A stretch of DNA of 14,079 bases from Fen-7 sp041494285 (GTDB taxonomy: Archaea; Halobacteriota; Methanosarcinia; Methanotrichales; Methanotrichaceae). Location of the stretch: NCBI GenBank assembly GCA_041494285.1, contig JBGQAL010000062.1:1-14079 (forward strand), written 5' to 3'. Shown in pieces: positions 1 through 5,893 of this stretch (positions are counted from its first letter, which is position 1; every line of letters begins with the position of its first letter). The translations under genes and the position numbers were made by a program. Under the pieces are notes generated by a model. It worked only from the letters and a program-made list of their open reading frames with translations. It ran no database searches and was not told the origin of the DNA.

Positions 1-1
1 A

Positions 2-115
2 GTGGCGGCGTGGCAGAAATTCAGGAACAACAAAAATTCAAAGGTTAACTGGCAATTCACTACTGAGGACGCTCGGATCAAATTATCTCGTCTTTATCCG
101 ACACTACAGAGTTGA
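2..115 (+). CDS. IS630-family transposase, C-terminal fragment (5' end outside window)
   Basis: The frame starting at base 2 is open from the window edge to a TGA at 113-115 and encodes 37 residues. It contains the string NWQFTTEDARIKLSRLYP, which I recognise as the typical extreme C-terminus of IS630-type DDE transposases (usual form W-x-FTT-x-DAR-x-KL-x-x-LYP). The catalytic DDE residues would lie upstream, outside the window, so activity cannot be judged. The fragment sits next to a run of broken genes, consistent with an insertion-prone region. No terminal inverted repeat or TA target duplication can be confirmed with one end missing. The family call is from motif memory; the alternative is a chance open frame, which I think unlikely given the match. 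Confidence 0.62.
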   Translation: MAAWQKFRNNKNSKVNWQFTTEDARIKLSRLYPTLQS

Positions 116-128
116 CGCTACACTAGAT

Positions 129-143
129 AATAGTCGAACTATT
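129..143. repeat. Perfect short inverted repeat 3' of the transposase fragment
   Basis: AATAGT (129-134) and ACTATT (138-143) are perfect reverse complements around a CGA loop, 14 bases after the transposase stop. It may be part of the insertion-sequence end or a weak terminator. The stem is only 6 bp and no long T-run follows. Confidence 0.3.
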
Positions 144-298
144 TCCCGTAATGATGAATGCCTAAATTCCGATAGGTCGTGAATCAGCTTGAACTCTCTT
201 TGGCAATCAAGATCGCGGCACATTGAATTATCCTGTCACCGGCAACCCTGCACCACCTCGCGCCAAAGTCTCGACTGAAGGTTTCGCCGTTGCTTGAT

Positions 299-919
299 CT
301 ATTTTGGCCTGGCTCGTTGAAGCATTGCCTCAAGGTTGTCTCGAGTTCTGGGATGTTAGCCCAAGCATACCGACCAACGCGCCCGCGTTTGCCGCTCTGG
401 TGCTTGCCTCCTCGGCCGGGATCTTGGGCACGCCGTTCGAATAGGAATATCTTAACTTCGTCCGGTTCGAACGGTGGAACCTCCTCTTGCCCTAAAGATT
501 CGTCAAGCTTGGATTTCAGGCTTAAGGCCTCGGGAACTGCAATTTTGTAAAGCTGATGCAAATTTTCGTACTTTCGAGTGGTGGGGATAAGGCGTACGCC
601 TAGTGCTGTCCCACTCATGGCCGTCCTGCCTCCGGACGCCTCGCCCGCCAAGAAGGACATCCGAGAGCTTAAGTTTCATCATAAGCTCTTTCATCATGCC
701 ATTAATTTCGACTTCGACATCAGCCAATTGAGCCGACCAGACCAGATAAGCCGCTGGCGGTGCCATTTCTTCGATTATCATGGCCTCATCGGATTTGAAT
801 TCCCATCGCTGATGAGCATGATTGAACAGCATTGCGCTTTCTGGAACCATCGGGATAGGTCGAGCGAACTTAGCCAGGACTTCAGCCCGCCATGCAAACG
901 CCCTCCATAATCCATGTGA
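299..919 (-). pseudogene. Degraded phage portal-protein-like gene (three frameshifts)
   Basis: Three minus-strand frames, read in series, give one coherent protein. Frame A is open from 919 and carries an ATG at 848-850; it encodes SAMLFNHAHQRWEFKSDEAM and later EINGMMKELMMKLKLSDVLLG. Near 640-675 sense passes to frame B, with SGTALGVRLIPTTRKYENL and then PEALSLKSKLDESLG and PFEPDEVKIFLF. Near 437 it passes to frame C, with DGVPKIPAEEASTRAANAGA. Near 335 it returns to frame A, with NLEAMLQRARPK and a TAG at 299-301. Each shift fits a one-base insertion. The order SG-x-AL-x-x-R-x-x-PT, then a long helix, then F-E-P-x-x-V-x-I, then DG-x-P resembles the C-terminal half of SPP1-gp6-type portal proteins. 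That family call is from pattern memory. The upstream limit is uncertain because a stop lies at 920-922. A product from the minus frame alone (184-660) is unlikely. Confidence 0.5.
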
Positions 920-944
920 TCAGTTGTGATAACGGCCGTGACGA

Positions 945-957
945 AAAATCTTTATCA
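945..957 (+). promoter_or_regulatory. TATA-box promoter of hsp20
   Basis: AAAAATCTTTATC resembles an archaeal TATA box with an A-rich BRE in front. Initiation about 25 bases downstream (around 978) would fall at the ATG codons 974/980. This argues against the upstream GTG at 926 and for a leaderless or nearly leaderless message. Confidence 0.45.
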
Positions 958-973
958 GAAGGGCGCCTTGTAT

Positions 974-1438
974 ATGACCATGAATTCTGAATCACCAGGT
1001 CCAAGCGATGTCGAGCGGAAGGTCGGGAAGGCTATTGTTGAGGCTTCCAGGATGTCAGGACAGGCCAGCCGAGCAGCCAAAAGGATACTGAGCGAGATGG
1101 CGGGAGACATGGCCGAGGCAAAGGGCTACGACCTTCCCGCAGTCGATCTCATCGAAACAAACCAGGAGATCATAGTCAGGGTGGCTCTTCCAGGAGTATC
1201 CAAAGAGAAGATAGACCTGCGGGTAACCGAGGACAGCATCTCTGTGGATGCCAGAGCAACTCCAGTGGAGGGCAAATACTTGAGACGCGAAACCAGTCCG
1301 TTGGGGTTCAAGAGGGATATGAAGCTTCCCGCAGAGATCAAGCCCGAGCAGGTCAAAGCCTCTTACGAGAACGGAATACTGGAGGTTCGCCTGCCAAAGC
1401 TGGTGGTGATAAATCCAACCACAGTGAAGATAGAGTAA
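974..1438 (+). CDS. hsp20: Small heat-shock protein (Hsp20/alpha-crystallin family)
   Basis: This is an ATP-independent chaperone that forms cytoplasmic oligomers and holds unfolding proteins. From the ATG at 974 it is 154 residues. A variable helical N-terminal region rich in Ala, Arg and Lys (about 1-50) is followed by an alpha-crystallin domain from about Tyr52. The domain has the typical VDLIET start, VRVALPGVSKEKIDLRV core and the hallmark A-x-x-x-NGIL motif (Asn133-Leu136) near the end. The C-terminus lacks an obvious I-x-I motif beyond VVINPTTVKIE. The frame extends upstream to a GTG at 926, but no Shine-Dalgarno site precedes it and a TATA-like box lies at 945-957, so I prefer 974 (or 980). 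It is an isolated gene ending in TAA with a T9 run just after it. It is the only intact protein gene in the left 4.3 kb. Confidence 0.9.
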   Translation: MTMNSESPGPSDVERKVGKAIVEASRMSGQASRAAKRILSEMAGDMAEAKGYDLPAVDLIETNQEIIVRVALPGVSKEKIDLRVTEDSISVDARATPVEGKYLRRETSPLGFKRDMKLPAEIKPEQVKASYENGILEVRLPKLVVINPTTVKIE

Positions 1439-1446
1439 ATTTAATA

Positions 1447-1455
1447 TTTTTTTTT
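1447..1455 (+). terminator. Poly-T terminator after hsp20
   Basis: A run of nine T residues starts 9 bases after the hsp20 TAA, followed by more AT-rich sequence. Archaeal RNA polymerase terminates on such T-runs without needing a hairpin. Confidence 0.6.
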
Positions 1456-1596
1456 ATATAATTCCCTTTAGGCTTAAAATACGGGAACCCAAATTGGCGT
1501 ATTTGGTTAGTTACAGCCATTCAAATCCTGGCAGGTTCTTCGACTTGACCCGTAAGCATCTTCTGTGCGAATACCCACTTCGCTGTCTGGCGAATA

Positions 1597-2087
1597 TCAT
1601 ATCTTCCTCTGCATCCAGACCACGTCGAACGCCTGCCCCATCTTTCGCCCGATCCCTACAAAACGTCCACACTACACAAAACCGTTTCTTCTTGTGGAAG
1701 GCCAGGCTGGCCTGGTTGAGGGAAGATATACTTGCCAGGATGGTGACGATCCCCATTCTCTAGCCCGGTCAAGAAGGCTGTCCAGAATATGCTGGCCGAT
1801 TCCAACGCCGGTGTGCTCCGGAGAGATGAATTGGTAATCTCCGACGTCCTGGAAAAAGTCGTCAATGGGCTGTAGGGGCGCAGACTTCCAAAGCCGATGA
1901 CCTTGTCGCTCATATCTTTAGCTACGAGGAAAGGATAGCTTTGGGTCAAATTCAAGAATGCCTGGAAGAATTCGTTGGGATCCTTGCTCTCAGGATAGGC
2001 GGCGAAACTGTTTTCCACGTAGTAGTTGAAGATGTCGATTATTTGATCGCCGTCCTCGACAGAAACGGGTTCCAGCCTGTAGTCCAC
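1597..2087 (-). pseudogene. GNAT family N-acetyltransferase pseudogene (phosphinothricin acetyltransferase-like)
   Basis: It would have acetylated a small amine with acetyl-CoA. The intact-looking part starts at a GTG (2085-2087) and encodes the N-terminal half, with QIIDIFNYYVENSFAAYPES and PFLVAKDMSDKVIGFGSLRP, typical of the PAT/YncA branch. Three shifts follow. After SRTSEIT (about 1835) sense moves to a second frame carrying QFISPEHTGVGIGQHIL, the acetyl-CoA-binding loop (R/Q-x-x-G-x-G/A type). Near 1758 it moves to a third frame with MGIVTILASISSLNQASLAFH. Near 1687 it returns to the second frame, with NGFV, an in-frame TAG (1672-1674), then CGRFVGIGRKMGQAFDVVWM and the natural TGA at 1597-1599. 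The first two shifts fit lost bases and the last an extra base in an A-rich run. With three indels and a nonsense codon the gene is dead. Confidence 0.82.
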
Positions 2088-2308
2088 AGTATCATTATAT
2101 TACTATCATCTAATTTAATTTTACCCCCTTGGATAATTGCCCAGCAAGAAGACTCCTTTTCCACAACTCTGTGCTAAGTTTATGGAGATCAAACCCAGGC
2201 GACATTATAATGCGAGCGACGTTATTGCGTCTGCATGGCCTAATCGGCTTGAACCCAATAGACGGCAACCTTGCTTTAGCAGATATCTGATGAAAATGCG
2301 CTCAGGAA

Positions 2309-2325
2309 AAAGTCTTATAAATATC
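2309..2325 (+). promoter_or_regulatory. TATA-box promoter of the GH13 amylase gene
   Basis: AAAGTCTTATAAATATC is a strong archaeal BRE/TATA match. Initiation near 2345 would give a leader of over 100 bases before the ATG at 2462, unusually long for an archaeal mRNA and possibly regulatory. Confidence 0.6.
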
Positions 2326-2449
2326 AAGGACAACCGAGATAAAAGAAGCAAGTCTATAAGGTGCAGTGCTAATTAGCGGTCACTAAGAACACTTCAAATT
2401 AACAAGCTAATCTCTGCGTAAATCTGCAGCTTAAATTTCATTGCTCTAT

Positions 2450-2456
2450 GAGGAGG
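2450..2456 (+). promoter_or_regulatory. Shine-Dalgarno site that fixes the amylase start
   Basis: GAGGAGG lies 5 bases before the ATG at 2462-2464. This decides against the in-frame TTG at 2441, which lies upstream of the site. Confidence 0.75.
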
Positions 2457-2461
2457 ATTCC

Positions 2462-4327
2462 ATGTTCTATATGGCCAATAAACTCGGCGCATGGCAGATT
2501 GATGGTGACGAGGAAAAGGGAAGAGTCTCCTTCAAACTATTCTTCCCCAAAGGGTTCGACCCGGAAATTGTGTCCATAAGGGTTGCAGGCAGCTTTCAGG
2601 ATTTGACACCAGGCGTCGCAAATTGGGATTTTCCAAAAAGCTTTCCGCTAGATCGCGACGAGTCCAACCAGGAGGGCACCTTCTGGAGTTGCACAACGGA
2701 GAATATGCTTCCAGCAGGATTCTACCAGTACAAGTACATGGTCCAATTCACTGACGGGAGTACGCGAATAGTCTCCGATCCTTGCGCCAGGTACGGCGGC
2801 AGCGAGAATCAGAATGCAGCCTTTGTCGTCGGAGGCAGTCGACCCGGTGACAATATTGTACAGCCCCTGAAGAGCGGTCGCAAGCACCTTCGCGATCTCA
2901 TCATCTACGAGATGAACATCGACGATTTCACTAACGAATACCGGGGCCTAAGAGCTCCGCTCGATGCGGTCACCGATAAGCTGGACTATCTTGTCAATAT
3001 GGGCTTCAATGCCGTCCTGTTCATGCCCTGGACAGCCTGGAAGTATCGAGATTTCGATTGGGGTTACGAGCCTTTCCAATACTTCGCAGTTGAATACCGA
3101 TATGCAGACGACCTCGAACAGCCATCAGAGAAGATATCCTAGCTGAAAAAGCTGATCAACGCCTGCCACGAGCGCGACATCCACGTCATCATGGACGGGG
3201 TGTTCAACCACGTTAGCATGGACTTTCCCTACAAATGGCTGTACCGCGACACTGCAAAGTGCCCTTACACAGGGGATTTCGGGGGCACGTTCCCAGGTCT
3301 GCAGGATCTGAACTTCAACAACTCGTGCACCCAGGAGTTCATACGGGACGTGTGCCTCTACTGGATAGACAACTTCAGGATCGACGGCATCAGATTCGAT
3401 AACACGGTCAATTTTTATATCCCCGGCAAGACTGAAGGCCTGATCCAGTTGCTCCAGGACATCCAGGACTATCTGGACAAAATAGGCGAAGTGAATTTCT
3501 CTCTAACATTAGAGCATCTCAGCACCGATGCCGCTGACGTAACAAACCAAAGCAAAGCTACAAGCTACTGGGACAACGCTCTCCATGAGCTGTGTTTTAA
3601 TTATCTGTGGCAGGGACAGATCGACGCTCGCCTTCTAAACGCCCTTAACAACAGGAGGTATCTGAAATCTGCTGACAAAGTACCAACGAGCTACTTAGGA
3701 AATCACGATCACGCTTTCGTCGCCTGGCAAGCAGGAGCCAGGGAAGACGCTGGTGCTGCAAGGTGGTACAAAACCCAGCCTTACGTAATCGCCCTTTACA
3801 CAGGCGCTTCCACCCCTATGGTCCAGAACGGCCAGGAGTTCGGCGAAGATCACTGGCTTCCCGAAGACGACGAGGGAACGGGAAGGAGGGTGACTCCGCG
3901 GCCTATTCGATGGAAGTACGCCAACGACGCAATAGGTACTGGCCTTCGCAAGCTTTACAGTAGAATGGCAGAGATCCGAAAGGACTACTCAGTTCTGTGC
4001 AGTGGTTCTTTCGACCCTGACTACTGGGACGAATGGCAAACCCAGTTCAACCCTGCCGGATACGGACTGGATACTAAAAGGCAATTGGTCGTTTACCGCA
4101 GATCGGGCAGCGACGAAAACGGAAAGATGCAGTACTTCGTCATCGTTCTCAACTTCTCCGACTCCTCCCAGCAAGTAACGGCGAGTTTCCCGGAAAATGG
4201 GCTATGGACTGATCTGCTCAGCGAATACAGCGGTAGTTGGCAACCGCAAATCGAGAACAATAGCCTTACCTTCGACGTGGGCCCTAATTGGGGACATGTA
4301 TTCTATAAACCCTCAGAACGTGCCTGA
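2462..4327 (+). pseudogene. GH13 alpha-amylase-family glycosidase interrupted by an in-frame TAG
   Basis: Read through a single in-frame TAG (3140-3142, codon 227) this is a 621-codon gene. An N-terminal beta-sandwich of the CBM48/early-set type (about 1-130: SIRVAGSFQDL, GFYQYKYMVQF) is followed by a GH13 TIM barrel. Region I is DGVFNHV. Region II is GIRFDN, with the predicted nucleophile Asp313. Region III is LTLEHL, with the predicted acid/base Glu351. Region IV is GNHDHAF, with Asp416. A C-terminal beta domain ends at TGA 4325-4327. All catalytic residues lie after the TAG, so the 226-residue upstream product would be inactive, and the downstream frame lacks the first barrel strands. The bases just after the TAG continue the same frame (LKKLINACHERDIHVIMDG), so this is a point substitution with no frameshift. 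Without readthrough it is a recent pseudogene. The likely role was cytoplasmic alpha-glucan or glycogen turnover, since no signal peptide is seen. Confidence 0.8.
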
Positions 4328-4347
4328 CCGGTGTTGGCAATTCACGA

Positions 4348-4363
4348 TTTTTTTCGATTTTTT
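4348..4363 (+). terminator. T-rich terminator after the amylase gene
   Basis: A T7 run (4348-4354) and a T6 run (4358-4363), separated by CGA, lie about 20 bases after the TGA. This is a typical archaeal T-run terminator. Confidence 0.55.
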
Positions 4364-4382
4364 GATATAAGGTCAGATTTGT

Positions 4383-4420
4383 TGATTATCTCTCCAGCGA
4401 GGATAATCATCGAAATTATC
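4383..4420. repeat. GATAATC inverted repeats upstream of sod
   Basis: TGATTATC (4383-4390) pairs perfectly with GATAATCA (4402-4409). GATAAT (4402-4407) can alternatively pair with ATTATC (4415-4420). A further AGATAATTTATCT palindrome lies at about 4487-4499, just before the sod ribosome-binding site. They could be regulator sites for the oxidative-stress gene or an RNA switch; this is inference. Confidence 0.35.
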
Positions 4421-4460
4421 TGGTATCATCAGCTTACGACAGTGCAGTTATCACTATCAG

Positions 4461-4477
4461 GAAAAAAAGCTAAATAG
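4461..4477 (+). promoter_or_regulatory. Candidate promoter of sod
   Basis: GAAAAAAAGCTAAATAG could be a BRE plus weak TATA box. Initiation near 4499 would leave a short leader containing the Shine-Dalgarno site at 4511-4517. The match to consensus is poor. Confidence 0.3.
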
Positions 4478-4510
4478 TTTGCATTAGATAATTTATCTTA
4501 GCTTTTCTTA

Positions 4511-4517
4511 GAGGTGA
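4511..4517 (+). promoter_or_regulatory. Shine-Dalgarno site that fixes the sod start
   Basis: GAGGTGA lies 5 bases before TTG 4523-4525, so translation should start there. The alternative GTG at 4514 lies inside this site and has no Shine-Dalgarno sequence of its own. Confidence 0.65.
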
Positions 4518-4522
4518 GAAGT

Positions 4523-5140
4523 TTGGCTGATAAGAAATTTTACTCCCTACCGGATATGCCCTACGCCTACAACGCGCTTGAGCCGTATATATCTGAGACG
4601 CAGTTGAAGATTCACCACGACAAGCACCATGCAGCCTACGTCAACGGTGCAAACGCAATTCTTGAGCGGCTGGACAAGGCCAGGCAGGCTGGCACGGACG
4701 TGGACATAAAGGCCACCCTGAAGGAACTCTCCTTCCAGGTCGGCGGACACACTCTGCATAGTCTCTTCTGGAAGAATATGGCTCCGGCGGCGAAGACTAC
4801 CAAGGAGCCGGCGGGCACCCTGGCCGATGCCCTGAAGAATGAGTTCGGAAGCTTCGAGCGGTTCAAGAAGGAGTTCACAACGGCTGCTGTCAGCACCGAA
4901 GGCTCGGGTTGGGCCGCTCTCGGATTGTGCGGTCAGACCCTCAGGCCCCTGATAATGCAGATCGAGAAGCACAACGTGAACGTTGCCCCCAACGAAAAGA
5001 TTCTAATGGTCCTGGACGTTTGGGAGCACGCCTACTATCTGGACTACAAGAACGAGAGAGCTAAGTTCGTGGAAGCCTTCTGGAACATCGTGAACTGGGA
5101 CGAGGTGAATAAGAGGCTAGAGGCATTGCTGAAGAAGTAG
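4523..5140 (+). CDS. sodA: Superoxide dismutase, Fe/Mn family
   Basis: It dismutates superoxide to oxygen and peroxide in the cytoplasm, protecting an anaerobe during oxygen exposure. From the TTG start it is 205 residues, the normal family length. The N-terminal helical hairpin carries HHDKHHAAYVNGAN with metal ligand His31. The second ligand is His79 (LHSLFW), and the last two are Asp165 and His169 in the signature DVWEHAYY. The second-shell region reads IMQIEKHNVN, with His where bacterial Mn enzymes have a Gln; this is the pattern I know from archaeal Fe-type or cambialistic enzymes, so iron is the more likely metal but not proven. There is no signal peptide. The gene stands alone, ends in TAG, and is followed by a small GC hairpin (5144-5155) with no T-run. 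Confidence 0.95.
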   Translation: MADKKFYSLPDMPYAYNALEPYISETQLKIHHDKHHAAYVNGANAILERLDKARQAGTDVDIKATLKELSFQVGGHTLHSLFWKNMAPAAKTTKEPAGTLADALKNEFGSFERFKKEFTTAAVSTEGSGWAALGLCGQTLRPLIMQIEKHNVNVAPNEKILMVLDVWEHAYYLDYKNERAKFVEAFWNIVNWDEVNKRLEALLKK

Positions 5141-5411
5141 AACGGGCTCCTGCCCTAAACATCTTGTATAATCCATTCTTTTGGGGATGGAAGTGATTGG
5201 CTCAATAAGAGCAGCTCGCTTTCCCCCATTGCCCAATTTTCCTAGGACTCATGCCCAACCAGGCGAAGGCCATAGAGATTCTCGATTCGAAGTCTAACCT
5301 CATCGCGATTCGCGAGGCCGCGCCTAGCCATCTTCGTTTCGAGAGAGGTGTAAGGACTTGGCGACGCAGGAATTATCCTCAATTTAATAAATCTTTTTGG
5401 AGGATTATTAA

Positions 5412-5423
5412 GGGATTAATCCC
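5412..5423. repeat. Perfect 12-bp palindrome GGGATTAATCCC
   Basis: GGGATTAATCCC is a perfect dyad in AT-rich non-coding sequence, about 480 bases before nrdD. It might be a dimeric regulator site; one occurrence of this length can also be chance. Confidence 0.3.
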
Positions 5424-5749
5424 AACATATTATCTTCATAACATTCAAAAATATCTATTTGATTTTTGTCTCTGAAGCAGATGGCAATATCAGATAAGAT
5501 ATAATTAAAATGATAAATTTCCTAGATGCGAAAATTATATCTACCCTTTATGAGTGTGGCCCTCAAATCTTTAAAATGCTCAAGAATCATCCCTTCGTGA
5601 TTGGAATAAAGCGATCAACTACACCCGCTTAACATCACACATCATGAGAGTTTCATTTAAGCATTGGAGAACCGCAGAATCACTTTCGGGGCACACAGGG
5701 GCAGAGTTTAATAGCTTAGGGTTCCATTAATCTAGCGTAATCCTTTACT

Positions 5750-5788
5750 ACTTGAGAAGCCAAAATAGTCTAAAAATTTTGTACAAGT
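5750..5788. repeat. Two-part inverted repeat abutting the nrdD promoter
   Basis: ACTTG (5750-5754) pairs with CAAGT (5784-5788), and inside it CAAAAT (5761-5766) pairs with ATTTTG (5776-5781). The dyad ends about 8 bases before the TATA region, a place where an archaeal activator or repressor could act. Confidence 0.35.
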
Positions 5789-5795
5789 CCTGGGG

Positions 5796-5810
5796 TCAAA
5801 TATAAAAACC
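5796..5810 (+). promoter_or_regulatory. TATA-box promoter of nrdD
   Basis: TCAAATATAAAAACC is a good BRE/TATA match. It predicts initiation near 5830, about 60 bases before the nrdD TTG. Confidence 0.6.
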
Positions 5811-5845
5811 TGTGACAAGATACTATGAAGAGATATTATGCTAAT

Positions 5846-5893
5846 ATGAGGAGGAAACCGACATTGCTGCACCTTAGAGGGGATGGACGTTGA
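5846..5893 (+). CDS. Putative 15-codon leader ORF overlapping the nrdD start
   Basis: ATG at 5846 opens MRRKPTLLHLRGDGR and ends with TGA 5891-5893, which overlaps the nrdD TTG (5890-5892) in a TTGA junction. The ORF follows the predicted transcription start closely and contains the nrdD Shine-Dalgarno bases GAGGGGAT (5877-5884). A strong GAGGAGG (5848-5854) inside it could also initiate at a TTG (5864) in the same frame. This layout suggests translational coupling or attenuation, but it is short, rests on position alone and could be accidental. Confidence 0.3.
   Translation: MRRKPTLLHLRGDGR

Larger units (their letters stand above)
2088..2461. other. Intergenic region between GNAT remnant and amylase gene
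   Basis: This 374-base stretch has no convincing gene on either strand; a 79-codon plus-strand frame at 2137-2376 has no Shine-Dalgarno site and no recognisable motif. It holds the amylase promoter (2309-2325), a second weaker TATA-like CTATAAG around 2354, and the amylase ribosome-binding site. Confidence 0.5.
5141..5889. other. Long intergenic region between sod and nrdD
   Basis: This 749-base gap has no convincing gene. A GC-rich island at about 5240-5360 stays open in several frames: a plus-strand frame from ATG 5251, and minus-strand frames encoding MARRGLANRDE (30 codons) and ISMAFAWLGMSPRKIGQWG. These look like a decayed gene fragment or a structured RNA; I recognise none of them. TTGGG...CCCAA and ATGG...CCAT in 5181-5239 can pair as an imperfect hairpin. 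The rest is AT-rich and contains the nrdD promoter elements listed separately. No tRNA or CRISPR repeats are seen. Confidence 0.45.

Noticed and set aside
184..660. A real 158-residue minus-strand protein
   Set aside because: Its C-terminal part from about 437 down makes less sense than the two other frames that continue the portal-like protein, so it is part of the pseudogene.
3140..3142. Pyrrolysine codon in the amylase
   Set aside because: TAG ends three intact genes in this window, no pyl gene is visible, and GH13 enzymes are not known Pyl proteins. I keep it as a nonsense mutation and list tests in the findings.
5251..5475. 74-codon plus-strand open frame between sod and nrdD
   Set aside because: It has no Shine-Dalgarno site and passes from GC-rich into strongly AT-rich sequence midway, and no motif is recognisable. 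It is at best part of a remnant.
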